51,964 nucleotides of DNA from Arthrobacter cryoconiti. Its GTDB lineage: Bacteria > Actinomycetota > Actinomycetes > Actinomycetales > Micrococcaceae. The notes below the pieces were generated by a model. That model was not told where the DNA came from. It did not search any database and saw only the letters and a program-made list of their open reading frames with translations. The DNA lies in contig NZ_JAJJBU010000008.1 of assembly GCF_020905375.1 (NCBI RefSeq), forward strand, positions 1 to 51,964, given 5' to 3'. The translations under genes and the position numbers were made by a program. How positions within the stretch are numbered: the first letter of the stretch is position 1; each line of letters starts with the position of its first letter. Below, piece by piece: positions 17,604 to 25,794 of the stretch.

Positions 17604-18176
17604 TCATTCTTGCCGCACTTTTCTACCCGCGCGCCACATCCGAGCGCGGGACAGTATCTCGGAGACGACGTCGGTCTTCGCTTCCGCGTAGTAATTCATA
17701 TCTGTCCACTTTTGCGCAGCAAGACCCTTTTTTACTGTTGTGTAGAGGGTTCGGTCCATTTCATCCACTCGAAGCCAATCCCTAAAGTCCAGATAGTTTG
17801 CAACGGCAGGGTTATCCGGGGAAACCACGTGAATATGAACATCCTTTTCGGGCGTTCTCATCAGGACGTGGCCGGCTTCCCGAACACGGAGCACGAAACC
17901 CGCTGACTCAAGCTTGGCCAAGTATGAATCTTCATCGCCAACGTCTGCAACTGTCAGCAAAACATCGATAATCGGCTTCGCTGACAGGCCTGGGACTGAA
18001 GTCGAGCCAATATGCTCAACCGACAGCGCGACATCTCCAACCGCATCCCTGATTGCCAAATCAAGCTCGTCGAAACGTGCGGACCATTTTCGGTCGTATT
18101 CCACAATAACAATTTGACGCTCTTCACGACCGCCTATCAAAACGGCGTCTAGATGCTCATCGGTTTCAGGGATCAT
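17604..18176 (-). CDS. GrpB family protein (UPF0157, nucleotidyltransferase fold)
   Basis: A 190-aa protein with the GrpB/UPF0157 signature: IVEYDRKWSARFDEL near residue 25 and VEHIGSTSVPGLSAKPIIDVLL near 57. GSTSVPGL...IDV corresponds to the GS...D motif of the nucleotidyltransferase fold. It has no signal peptide. The biochemical role is not firmly known in most bacteria. It is monocistronic within the accessory island and convergent with the TetR gene. Confidence 0.88.
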   Translation of the reverse strand: MIPETDEHLDAVLIGGREERQIVIVEYDRKWSARFDELDLAIRDAVGDVALSVEHIGSTSVPGLSAKPIIDVLLTVADVGDEDSYLAKLESAGFVLRVREAGHVLMRTPEKDVHIHVVSPDNPAVANYLDFRDWLRVDEMDRTLYTTVKKGLAAQKWTDMNYYAEAKTDVVSEILSRARMWRAGRKVRQE

Positions 18177-18306
18177 CGACTAATCATGTCATCGTCTCAA
18201 CCAGAGCTTGCGCCTGCGGATCCGTGAAGTCATCCAGTTGATGGCGCGAAAAGCAGACGCTGCTTAGTTCTTCTGGCGCGTGTCTTTGATCTGTTGTTGT
18301 CTCGCC

Positions 18307-18885
18307 TCAGGCGACAATAGTCACCTTTGTCCGCATCGCGTGGAGTGCATTCGTCCATGCCACGACCGCGTCAAGCGTTCCGGCAAGGCTTTGTTCTTGG
18401 TGCGCACGCGGGGTGAACGGGCCTCCGAAGCCGCTCCAGTCTTCGCGGGAGCTGAGAGCTACCGCTGGCCCGACGTCGGCCATTCGCAAAGAAGCGGAGA
18501 CAGGCCTGAGCGCCTCAACGGCCCGGATTCCACCGTCCACGCCGTACGAAACGAAGCCGACGACCTTGTCGTTCCACTGCGCCCACACCCGATCGAGGGC
18601 GTTCTTAAGCTTTCCGGGGAAGGAGTGGTTATATTCCGGAGTGACAATCACGTATCCATCGAACCGGGCGACGACCCCCGCCCACACCTTGGTGTGTTCT
18701 TCGGTGTATCGGCCAACTGCCGGGGGGATTGCCTCGTCAATCTCAGGCAGGGCATAGTCGGCGAGATCGATCAGCTCGTAGTCCGCGTCACCGCGGGCGG
18801 TTGCCTGCGCAAGAACCCAATGCGCGACGGCTTCTCCTGCCCGGCCGGACCGGGTGCTACTGAGAATGACGGCTATTTTCACCAT
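18307..18885 (-). CDS. NADPH-dependent FMN reductase
   Basis: A 192-aa flavodoxin-like enzyme. The phosphate-binding loop is VILSSTRSGRAGEAVAHW at the N-terminus, and TPEYNHSFPGKLKNALD (about 88-104) is the hallmark flavin-binding motif of the NADPH-dependent FMN/azo/quinone reductases. It reduces FMN or quinones in the cytosol with NAD(P)H. The ATG has AAGGAG at good spacing. Neighbouring flavin enzymes could use its product, which is inference. Confidence 0.92.
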   Translation of the reverse strand: MVKIAVILSSTRSGRAGEAVAHWVLAQATARGDADYELIDLADYALPEIDEAIPPAVGRYTEEHTKVWAGVVARFDGYVIVTPEYNHSFPGKLKNALDRVWAQWNDKVVGFVSYGVDGGIRAVEALRPVSASLRMADVGPAVALSSREDWSGFGGPFTPRAHQEQSLAGTLDAVVAWTNALHAMRTKVTIVA

Positions 18886-18917
18886 GACGATCCACTCCTT
18901 GATGTGGTTGGCTTCTG

Positions 18918-19044
18918 TTAGAGATTTGAAATAAACGTGGCGATAACTGCGAAGACTTCATTCGCCTTCACACGGGTGGGGACGTGGCTTGCGCCTTCGA
19001 TGCCCGCATACTCAGAATGTTGAAATGCTGCTGCGTAACTGCAC
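18918..19044 (-). pseudogene. C-terminal relic of an alpha/beta hydrolase
   Basis: Just upstream of the FMN reductase a - strand frame reads HSEYAGIEGASHVP followed by RVKANEVFAVIATFISNL and a stop. This looks like the final strand, catalytic histidine (GASH) and last helix of an alpha/beta hydrolase. No start or remaining hydrolase body is found upstream; the frame meets a stop after roughly 40 codons. It is probably the stub of a deleted gene. The identification rests on a short stretch. Confidence 0.45.
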
Positions 19045-19119
19045 CCAAATTAGGGAATGACTACGGAATCCTCGTCGCCGGCCCAGCGTGGTGCGCCGGG
19101 TCAGTGCTGCAGCGATAGC

Positions 19120-20286
19120 TCAGTGCACGTCAATCGCTTCGGTTGCGAGACTCACGGACTGGAAGAAGTTCACGAGCGGGCGGGGTGACCCTTTCTGGAA
19201 CAACAGGTCCAGGCTTTGTGCGGAATCGTTGGCAGATTCAGCGGAACGTGGAAACAGTTCGGCTTCGTAGGCAAGCAGTGCCGCTTCGGTGTCACCCGGG
19301 TGAGCGGCGATTGCCAGAGCCAGCTCAGCGGCGTCGAACATCGCAAGGTTCGCGCCTTCTCCGGCAAACGGCGACATGACATGTGCGGCGTCACCGAGGA
19401 GCGTAACACCAGGTACACGATCCCAATGAAGCCCAATTGGCAGCGCGTGAATACGGCGAGGTGTGAGAGGAGTATCAGCGTTGGCAACAAAACCGCGCAG
19501 ACTTTCGTCCCAGCCGTCAAGCAAGCTCAAAACCGTCTTTTTAGCCCGGGCGTCGTCCGTGAAGTCAACGGTGTCGACCCATTCTTCCGGGCACCGCAAG
19601 CCGACGTAGACATGCAGGGTCCCATCGGTTTCAAGATGACCCAGTATGCCGGTGGTGTCCTTGAATGCGAACAACATGCCCGAGCCCATTGCGGCAGCTT
19701 CGAGGGTGTGCTTGTGGACGCCGTCGTGAAGATCGGCTTCGAGAAAGGAGACGCCCACGTATTCCGGGCGTGCCGCACTGAGCAGCGGACGGACCTTAGA
19801 CCATGCGCCGTCGGCACCAATAAGAAGGTTAGTGGTGATGGTCTCTCCATTCGCAAACACGACCTCATGCAAGTTTGATTGAGAAGGTACGCTCCGTACC
19901 GCGACGACTTTATAGCCCCAGTGGATGGCGCCATCGGGGAGAGAATCTATGAGCATGTTACGCAAGTCGCCGCGATCGACCTCGGGGCGAGCGAAACTGC
20001 CGTCATCGCGTTCGTCAATGTACACCGTGCCGAGGTGGTCAAGGACACGAGTGGCCTCGCCGCCCTCATGAATGATGCTGGTGAATTCCTCCATGAGTTC
20101 GGCGGCTTGGATCGCCTTCTGGCCGTTGTAGTCATGGATATCCAGCATGCCTCCCTGAACACGAGACTCACGGTGGGGCTCGAGTTCAAAAATAGCGGAC
20201 TCGATACCCTTGGTGTGGAGAACTCTGGCGGTTGTAAGGCCGCCCAGACCGCCTCCGATAATGGCGATGGGGTAGTGCTTAGTCAT
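19120..20286 (-). CDS. FAD-dependent aromatic-type monooxygenase
   Basis: A 388-aa flavoprotein of the PHBH/TetX-like group. It has the dinucleotide-binding motif AIIGGGLGGLTTARVL at the N-terminus, the DG motif in LIGADGAWSKVRP, and the GD motif GDAAHVMSPFAGEGANLAM. It hydroxylates an aromatic or polycyclic compound using NAD(P)H and oxygen. TetX-type tetracycline inactivation is possible but unproven. The start is the ATG giving MTKHYPIAII, preceded by AGGAG; the longer frame runs back into the gap. It follows the TetR gene by 34 nt, so the two likely form a regulator-enzyme operon. Confidence 0.9.
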   Translation of the reverse strand: MTKHYPIAIIGGGLGGLTTARVLHTKGIESAIFELEPHRESRVQGGMLDIHDYNGQKAIQAAELMEEFTSIIHEGGEATRVLDHLGTVYIDERDDGSFARPEVDRGDLRNMLIDSLPDGAIHWGYKVVAVRSVPSQSNLHEVVFANGETITTNLLIGADGAWSKVRPLLSAARPEYVGVSFLEADLHDGVHKHTLEAAAMGSGMLFAFKDTTGILGHLETDGTLHVYVGLRCPEEWVDTVDFTDDARAKKTVLSLLDGWDESLRGFVANADTPLTPRRIHALPIGLHWDRVPGVTLLGDAAHVMSPFAGEGANLAMFDAAELALAIAAHPGDTEAALLAYEAELFPRSAESANDSAQSLDLLFQKGSPRPLVNFFQSVSLATEAIDVH

Positions 20287-20320
20287 GGTTGCCGCTCCTG
20301 GAAATTCAATGATCGATTGG

Positions 20321-21022
20321 TTAGGACTCATAGCTGGTGGAGGAAGGTACAGCTGTGGCAGTGATGCCTGCGATGAGTGCCCGGATGGCCCAACTGGAAC
20401 GTTGTGCTGGAGTGCCGCTAAGCACTGCATCTAAGTGCATGGATAAATGCGGAGTATTTTCTGAAGACGCGTTGCGAACTGCACCTGCGAAGCTGTTTGC
20501 ATCGACATGTTCGGTGACGGCAACAACGTCTGACGGCGCTGGGGCGCTGTGCTCGGCAGCACTGGCAGTCACGAACTGCACTAGCAAGTCCACACCCCAT
20601 GCAGCGCGAGCTGGCTCGACACCTCCCTCTAAAAGAAGGCCCAGTACGGCGTCGAACAGGGACATCGAGTTGGTCCCAGTTGGCCGGAGAATGAGAGCAG
20701 ATCTGGCGAGCCCGGGATACGTAAACAAAATATCCGAATAGCTGCCCAGGAGCCCTTCGATTCGATCGGCCCAGCCAGCTCCATCGGAACTGGGCAGTGA
20801 ACCAAGCAGTTCATCCAGGACCGCGGCGTGCAACTCAGCCGTGTTGGCCACATAAACGTACAAGGATGCGGGACCGGTGTCCAGCGCCTGTGCCACCCTG
20901 CGCATCGTGGCCTTTTGCAAGCCCTCAGCGCGCATGATCTCGATCGTGGTTTCTATTATCCACTTGCGAGACAAGGCTGGCTTGGCCGGGCGGTCTCTGC
21001 GGCTTTGTACTGCGTTTCTCAT
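20321..21022 (-). CDS. TetR/AcrR regulator with TetR-type C-terminal domain
   Basis: A 233-aa regulator. The N-terminal helix-turn-helix (about 18-65) reads LSRKWIIETTIEIMRAEG, then ATMRRVAQALDTGPASLYVYVANTAELH. The C-terminal part (about 85-205) resembles the TetR/ActR-type ligand domain. It lies directly upstream of, and in line with, the FAD monooxygenase, which it probably represses. Two palindromic GAACAWGTTC sites 13-40 bases before its start codon fit autoregulation. Confidence 0.9.
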   Translation of the reverse strand: MRNAVQSRRDRPAKPALSRKWIIETTIEIMRAEGLQKATMRRVAQALDTGPASLYVYVANTAELHAAVLDELLGSLPSSDGAGWADRIEGLLGSYSDILFTYPGLARSALILRPTGTNSMSLFDAVLGLLLEGGVEPARAAWGVDLLVQFVTASAAEHSAPAPSDVVAVTEHVDANSFAGAVRNASSENTPHLSMHLDAVLSGTPAQRSSWAIRALIAGITATAVPSSTSYES

Positions 21023-21034
21023 ATTTCGATCGTA

Positions 21035-21061
21035 ACGAACATGTTCGTAAAGAACAAGTTC
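21035..21061. promoter_or_regulatory. Tandem TetR-type operators
   Basis: Two inverted repeats lie just upstream of the TetR gene start at 21022. The first is a 14-bp perfect palindrome ACGAACATGTTCGT (21035-21048); the second is GAACAAGTTC (21052-21061). Both share GAAC-N2-GTTC and their centres are 15 bp apart. This is the expected form and place of a TetR-family operator overlapping the promoter of the regulator-monooxygenase operon. Confidence 0.7.
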
Positions 21062-21571
21062 GACACAAAATTGTTTCCGTTCAAAGAAACCAGACGGACT
21101 GGTCCAACCAGAACTTCCGGGGCGGTGGTTCCCATGACGCTACCTATTGCCAACACTTCACGCCTCGACGAACCCGTCCGATGTGGTCGAAACGCAATGT
21201 TGGTCTCGTCAACGCACTGATCAATAACGGACAGATACGTGAGTGAGCCTTCACTGAGATCTCACTCACGAAGGCTGACGACGCTGGGAACGCGCTTATG
21301 CAGGCACTGCGACAATCGACATGCCTGCCGACCTGCAGGCCACCCTCGACGCATCGGCTACCCGTCAAACCTGACCTCCGCCTCGGGAACGACCATAGTA
21401 CGTCGGCCCAGGAAGCAAGCGGGGATAAAGCGACGCCAAGTCCTACTGCCGCATTGAATGATCCCCACATATCCTCGATGTATTCCGTAAAGGTCATACA
21501 TAACCAAGATCCTGGCGCAGTGTTCCCGGACACCGTCAAAACCCCAAAAAAACGTTCACCGACTTTTTTCA
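21062..21571. other. Intergenic stretch with no confident gene
   Basis: About 510 bases between the TetR promoter and the second FAD monooxygenase. Reading frames exist but none reads as an intact family. On the + strand MPADLQATLDASATR at about 21320 resembles the start of a YdeI/DUF1905-like protein but stops after 17 codons. I treat the area as decayed sequence. Confidence 0.4.
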
Positions 21572-22786
21572 CTATTTCACAAGCTGCCCCTGTTCCGTCG
21601 TGTGGCCGCGGCCTCCCGACACCTTCGCCACCAACAACTGAAGTATCCGCCACTGAGCAACGCGCATGATAAGCGCGTTCAACCGGATGCCGATTTTGCC
21701 CTTGGGCGCGATCATGTCTACTCGGCCGGGAATAAGCTTTTGGGCGGCGACCACGCGCGGACGCATCGTTTGTTCGTAGTTCGCGAGAATTTCCGACCGG
21801 GCGCGGTCGTTGCCGAGACTGGACCCGTCGCCAAGAGCGTCCGCAAGGGCGGCGGCTCCGTGGAGGCCGAGCGCCGTGCCGAGGCCGCTCAACGGGCTCG
21901 CGCACCAGGCGGCGTCGCCGAGAAGCACAACGCGGCCGTTGAACCAAGTTGGCATATGTACTTGGTCGAAGGTGTCGAGGGCGAAGTCAGGTGCGGTTCG
22001 AGCGGCGTCGAGGAATTCGCGCGTACGCCAGCTCATTCCGGCGAACTCCCGTTCTAGCAGTGCGATGCGGGCCTGGTGGTCAGTACGCGCCGGGAGTTCG
22101 TCGGCTGCGAATGTCAGGCCGATCTGCTGGTGACCGGGGAGCCCTGGCCGGGCAGAGACTAGACGGCGACCCGGGGCATTGTGGTCGAGGGCCCAGCCGT
22201 TCAGCGATGGTGTGGACGGTTTTTCGGCCAGGGTGTACCAGGCATGCGCGAGCCCGAGCGGGCGACGGAAGTCGGCTTCGGGTCCAAAGCGCAGCGCCCG
22301 CACATGGGAATGGGCTCCGTCCGCACCAACGACCACGTCGAACGCCTCGGTGTTTCCGGAGCGGAAACGCACCGACACACCCGCATCCACGTCGCGTAAC
22401 TCGTCGACGGTGTCAGCAAACGTGTAGTGGACGCCCGCGTCCACAGCGGCACCGTGGAGCAGTCGCGCAAGGTCGGTGCGCAGCAGTTCCTCCTCCGACA
22501 CGAGCCCCTGGCCACCGAACGCGTCAACAGGCATTTCTGCGAGTCGCCGCCCCCGCGCGTCGATCCAGGCAATACCGCGCTGCGGAACGAGGACATCGAG
22601 TGCGGCACCGAGCAGGCCAAGGCGATCGAGAACCTCGCGCGAGCCGCCGCGTAAGTCCACGGTCTGGCCACCAGTGCGAAGTGCTGGTGCGATCTCGACA
22701 ACAGTGACCGACCAACCGGCACGGCCGAGCAGGACGGCAAGTGTGTCGCCGGCGATGCCGGCTCCGACGATAAGAATCTTGGGCAT
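21572..22786 (-). CDS. FAD-dependent monooxygenase
   Basis: A 404-aa flavoprotein, a second member of the PHBH-like family in this island. The FAD-binding motif is ILIVGAGIAGDTLAVLLGRAGW at the N-terminus, the DG motif is VVGADGAHSHVR (about 158-169), and the GD motif is LLGDAAWCASPLSGLGTALGL (about 287-307). It hydroxylates or epoxidises an unknown small molecule. The ATG follows GGAG. It is divergent from the TetR gene at 22886 across a 99-bp control region, which suggests substrate-responsive control. Confidence 0.9.
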   Translation of the reverse strand: MPKILIVGAGIAGDTLAVLLGRAGWSVTVVEIAPALRTGGQTVDLRGGSREVLDRLGLLGAALDVLVPQRGIAWIDARGRRLAEMPVDAFGGQGLVSEEELLRTDLARLLHGAAVDAGVHYTFADTVDELRDVDAGVSVRFRSGNTEAFDVVVGADGAHSHVRALRFGPEADFRRPLGLAHAWYTLAEKPSTPSLNGWALDHNAPGRRLVSARPGLPGHQQIGLTFAADELPARTDHQARIALLEREFAGMSWRTREFLDAARTAPDFALDTFDQVHMPTWFNGRVVLLGDAAWCASPLSGLGTALGLHGAAALADALGDGSSLGNDRARSEILANYEQTMRPRVVAAQKLIPGRVDMIAPKGKIGIRLNALIMRVAQWRILQLLVAKVSGGRGHTTEQGQLVK

Positions 22787-22803
22787 TTTTTCTCCAGATT
22801 AGC

Positions 22804-22869
22804 TAACGCTACAAAAGTTGTATTTATGACACTACATCTTAACGCTACAAATGATGCAATTGCGTGCAA
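22804..22869. promoter_or_regulatory. Candidate operators in the monooxygenase/TetR divergent promoter
   Basis: The 99-bp gap between the divergent genes holds a 12-bp exact direct repeat TAACGCTACAAA (22804-22815 and 22840-22851). The first copy overlaps an inverted repeat TACAA-N3-TTGTA (22810-22822). A further small palindrome TTGCGTGCAA is at 22860-22869. These are candidate binding sites for the TetR protein at 22886. Confidence 0.5.
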
Positions 22870-22885
22870 CAATTGATGCAATAGA

Positions 22886-23467
22886 ATGAGACCCATGCCA
22901 GAACACTCCGGTACAGATAGGCCCGCGGGCCGCACTGCTCGCACGCGAGAAGCCGTTCACCGTGCCGTCGGCGAGCTGCTCGCCGATCCTATGGCTGAGG
23001 TTACAATGGCCACCGTTGCTGCTCGGTCCGGTGTGCACCGAACCACCCTCTATCGGCGTTGGCGGACTGCCGAGTCGATCGTGCTCGACTTTGCCGTGGA
23101 ACGCGTCACTGAGGAATCGCCCGTGCCGGCGACCGGCGATCTACGAGCAGACCTCACCGAGTACGTGCACCGCCTTCTCACGACTCTGCAGCGCACTGGC
23201 ACGAGCAGTTTGCTGCAGGCGCTCCTCGCCGCGGCCGCGCAGACGAATGACGCCGTCGAAATCGGGGACATCATGGAGCCACGTGTTCGCCAGTTTCAGG
23301 CGATGCTAGATGCCGCGGAAGTGAGGCGGCTCGACGGATCGCAGCTCGTCGACCTCGTGCTCGCCCCTTCCTACCTCTGGGCGCAGTTCGGGGCGCCGCT
23401 GGACCCTGATGCGGGTACGCAGCGGATCGTCGACGCCGTGCTCGCGGTTGCCCAATGGAAACACTAA
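22886..23467 (+). CDS. TetR/AcrR family transcriptional regulator
   Basis: A 193-aa regulator. The N-terminal helix-turn-helix (about 18-63) reads ARTREAVHRAVGELLAD, then VTMATVAARSGVHRTTLYRRWRTAESIV. The C-terminal domain fits TetR members with the TetR_C_11-like fold. The ATG at 22886 or the one three codons later (MPEHSGT) could be the start. It faces the FAD monooxygenase divergently and probably controls it. Confidence 0.9.
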   Translation: MRPMPEHSGTDRPAGRTARTREAVHRAVGELLADPMAEVTMATVAARSGVHRTTLYRRWRTAESIVLDFAVERVTEESPVPATGDLRADLTEYVHRLLTTLQRTGTSSLLQALLAAAAQTNDAVEIGDIMEPRVRQFQAMLDAAEVRRLDGSQLVDLVLAPSYLWAQFGAPLDPDAGTQRIVDAVLAVAQWKH

Positions 23468-23563
23468 AACGAACTGACAACATTCCTGCAGCACCTCGGG
23501 CGTCTCGCAAGCCCTTCCGCTTACAGGCGGCGCTTAATTCTCTGCCCGGAGTAGGGTTGTGCC

Positions 23564-23866
23564 ATGACATTTGCTAACGCGGGAACACTCGGTGTTGTCC
23601 CCGGCAAGCGAGATGAACTGGTCGCTCATCTGACCAAGCGCAGTGACACCCTCAAACAGATCGGTTGCCTGGCGTATGAGGTGGGTGTCAGCGACGACGA
23701 CCCCGACACGGTATTTGTGATGGAACTCTGGGAGAGCGCCGAAGCGCATCAATCTTCTCTCACTTTGCCAGAGGTCCAAGCAGCTATAGCGGCCGCACGG
23801 CCGCTTCTGTCCGGCGCCTTTGGCGGATTTCGCTTCAATGTTGTCGGATCACCACTCCGAGACTAA
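23564..23866 (+). CDS. ABM-domain monooxygenase (YgiN-like)
   Basis: A 100-aa single-domain protein of the antibiotic-biosynthesis monooxygenase (dimeric alpha/beta barrel) family. The family pattern is visible as VVPGKRDELVAHL, CLAYEVGVSDDDPDTVFVMELWES, and AEAHQSSLTLPEVQAAI. Such cofactor-free enzymes oxidise quinols or polyketide-like substrates. It lies with flavin monooxygenases and could act on the same class of substrate. Confidence 0.88.
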   Translation: MTFANAGTLGVVPGKRDELVAHLTKRSDTLKQIGCLAYEVGVSDDDPDTVFVMELWESAEAHQSSLTLPEVQAAIAAARPLLSGAFGGFRFNVVGSPLRD

Positions 23867-23959
23867 AACACGGCACTCCAACCGCGCGCTAAACAATCCA
23901 CCGCCGGAACTCCTCGGGCATCCCATTCACCATTCCGCATGCGGGACTGCCGCCATGTA

Positions 23960-24220
23960 TTAGTGACCGTAGTGATATCGGCATCCGGCAATGCGAATTT
24001 CAGCAATATCAATTTTGTAAACGAGGCGATGTTCGTCGGTGATTCGTCGTGACCAGTAGCCATGAAAACCGTGCTTCAGGGGTTCCGGCTTTCCGATGCC
24101 TTCATTTCCGTTTCGTGCGATATCCCGCAGTAGGATGTTGATGCGTTTGAGGACCTTACGATCCTGTGTCTGCCACCACTCATAGTCATCCCATGCGCAC
24201 TCGTCCCAGACCAACTTCAT
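23960..24220 (-). CDS. yoeB: Txe/YoeB family toxin (mRNA interferase)
   Basis: An 86-aa toxin matching YoeB over its length. It shows MKLVWDECAWDDYEWWQTQDRK at the N-terminus, GIGKPEPLKH (catalytic glutamate region), WSRRITDEHRLVYKI (catalytic arginine) and a C-terminal CRYHYGH with the conserved His/Tyr. It cleaves ribosome-bound mRNA when free. Its ATG overlaps the antitoxin stop by 4 nt. All expected residues are present, so the toxin appears functional. Confidence 0.93.
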   Translation of the reverse strand: MKLVWDECAWDDYEWWQTQDRKVLKRINILLRDIARNGNEGIGKPEPLKHGFHGYWSRRITDEHRLVYKIDIAEIRIAGCRYHYGH

Positions 24221-24468
24221 TCTGTGATGTCGTGCTCGACGCCCTTACCAGATTCGAGCCGCTCTATTGCACCGAGGAGTCGCCTGGCATTCGTAGGGGA
24301 TTTCAACAGATACGCGGTTTCTTTCAACGACTCATAATCATCTAGCGAAACGATGACCACTGGCTCGTGACCCGCGCGAGTGATAATGACTTCCTCGCGG
24401 TCATCGACCACAGCGGAAAGCGTCGCAGCGTAATGTGCCCGGGACTCTGAGTAAGTCATTGTGCGCAT
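24217..24468 (-). CDS. yefM: Phd/YefM family antitoxin
   Basis: An 83-aa antitoxin. The N-terminal DNA-binding part reads MTYSESRAHYAATLSAVVDDREEVIITRAG, followed by PVVIVSLDDYESLKETAYLLKS, the standard Phd/YefM core. The C-terminal tail wraps the toxin. It represses its own promoter, usually with YoeB as co-repressor. Start may be 24468 (MRTMTYS) or the ATG three codons later. It is upstream of and coupled to yoeB. Confidence 0.93.
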   Translation of the reverse strand: MRTMTYSESRAHYAATLSAVVDDREEVIITRAGHEPVVIVSLDDYESLKETAYLLKSPTNARRLLGAIERLESGKGVEHDITE

Positions 24469-24561
24469 GATGTTCCCTTCTTGACGTACAACTTATTGTA
24501 CGGTGAGGATTGATGTCCCGCAAGAGGTTCGGCGAAATCAGGCGGTCGTCGCACCAGGGGG

Positions 24562-25060
24562 TTACTCTGGTTGCGATAGTAGCTGTTCCTTGGCTTGTCC
24601 CGGGTGAATCGACACAAGACCCTTGCGCTGCCGGTCGTTGAGTTCGGTGGCGACTTCCAGTGGTCGCTTCGGTGAATGCTCGGACAAATCCGTGCCAACA
24701 CAACAGCCATCAAATAGAGTTTAATTACACCGTCCAACTTTCGGGGACCAGTCCAGGAGCCCGTTGGTATCCTCGTTGGTTCGACGCTGCCAGGGCGAAT
24801 GCAGTTCGTAGAAGTGATGTCCATTTGTGTTACCAGGGTGATTTTCTTGTGATTGTCAGCTCGGTTCCCGGGTCCCAGGTCAGCGACTTGCGCAGGTGCT
24901 TCCGCAACGCGTTGATGGTCCTCACCAGTCCCTCCCGGACGGCGACGACACCGTGATCGTTGGGCAGATGGACCAGCGTCGTGTACCTGCTTTGCCGTTT
25001 CACCAACGTTGCGATCGCCGAGCGGCAATTGGACCCCTGCACCAGATCGGCCAGTTCAAC
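24562..25060 (-). pseudogene. IS30-family transposase relic (C-terminal half, frameshifted)
   Basis: Read on the - strand, three successive frames together give the second half of an IS30-type transposase. The pieces are CRSAIATLVKRQSRYTTLVHLPNDHG to LTWDPGTEL, then HSPWQRRTNEDTNGLL, then GTDLSEHSPKRPLEVATELNDRQRK ending at a TAA at 24562-24564. The TWDxGTE aspartate and the TNEDTNG glutamate of the DDE triad are still visible. A roughly 40-bp insertion and frameshifts separate the pieces, and the N-terminal DNA-binding half is missing. The element cannot be active. It abuts the truncated TnsA-like gene. Confidence 0.85.
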
Positions 25061-25707
25061 GTCATCGAACTTGCTGATCTTAGGCCGACACCCGCGCGAA
25101 CCATCCTTACAAGGTCGGCAAAGACCAGCGGCTCGATACATTCGTTGATGGCGCGCATGGCCGTCTGTCGATCGAAATGCGTCGACACTCGCGCGCAGGC
25201 GAGCAGCTTGATATTCCGGAGGACAGTCTCCGAGGTTCCTGACCACACCTCATAGTCCCAGCCGTGTTGGCTGCAAACATCGCCGGGCGAATCAAAAACT
25301 GCTGCCGTTTCGGGATCGTCGAGCCGCGACTTCGGCTTCACGTCGACGATGAGGATTCGTCCAAGGTTCGAGCGGACCATGACATCAGGAACGTGGCGAT
25401 GGTCCCTACCACCAAAACGGCCAGACAACTCAAACCGCTGCGTGGCAATCCAATCAACGGTTGGAAGAAGGTCTGCCGTCCACAGATAGTCGAGTTTCAG
25501 CAGACTCTCATAGATCAAGAAGGACCTGGTGGTCGCAGACCAGAACAAGCCAGGATAAATCCTCTGGCCCCTGTAGGTGGGTGATTTTCTGACGGGAAGC
25601 CCGTGCAGGACAGCAGCCACATCAACGTCTTCGAGCCGTGCGCTAACCGTGCTTCTGTCGAATGAGAGGTGCTGAACCCTAACGTCTTGACCCCGAACAC
25701 CGGCCAT
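25000..25707 (-). pseudogene. TnsA-like transposase endonuclease, C-terminus disrupted by IS30 relic
   Basis: A 235-aa frame whose first 150-200 residues match actinobacterial TnsA-like heteromeric transposase endonuclease subunits. Restriction-fold residues are present: the glutamate in YESLLKLDYLW (about 67), the aspartate in HVPDVMVR (about 107) and the lysine in ILIVDVKPKSRL (about 122). TnsA cuts the 5' strands at transposon ends with a TnsB partner. No tnsB or tnsC follows; the last residues (from about WPIWCRG) are read out of IS30 sequence in another frame. The gene is therefore probably truncated and is a relic of a Tn7-like element. Its ATG starts just left of the DnaA-box cluster. 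Confidence 0.75.
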
Positions 25708-25794
25708 ACCTCAAGTCTCCGCCCCATGTGGTGAAACTGGGACAAGTGACAAATAGTTTGAGTTTCTACACCTTCAAGGGTTCCCTGATTCCTG

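Noticed and set aside
21320-21375. MPADLQATLDASATR, like the start of a YdeI/DUF1905 protein
   Set aside because: Stops after 17 codons and no continuation was found in other frames.
21144-21947. 267-aa - strand frame overlapping the FAD monooxygenase
   Set aside because: More than half is the wrong frame of the monooxygenase, and the remainder shows no known family.
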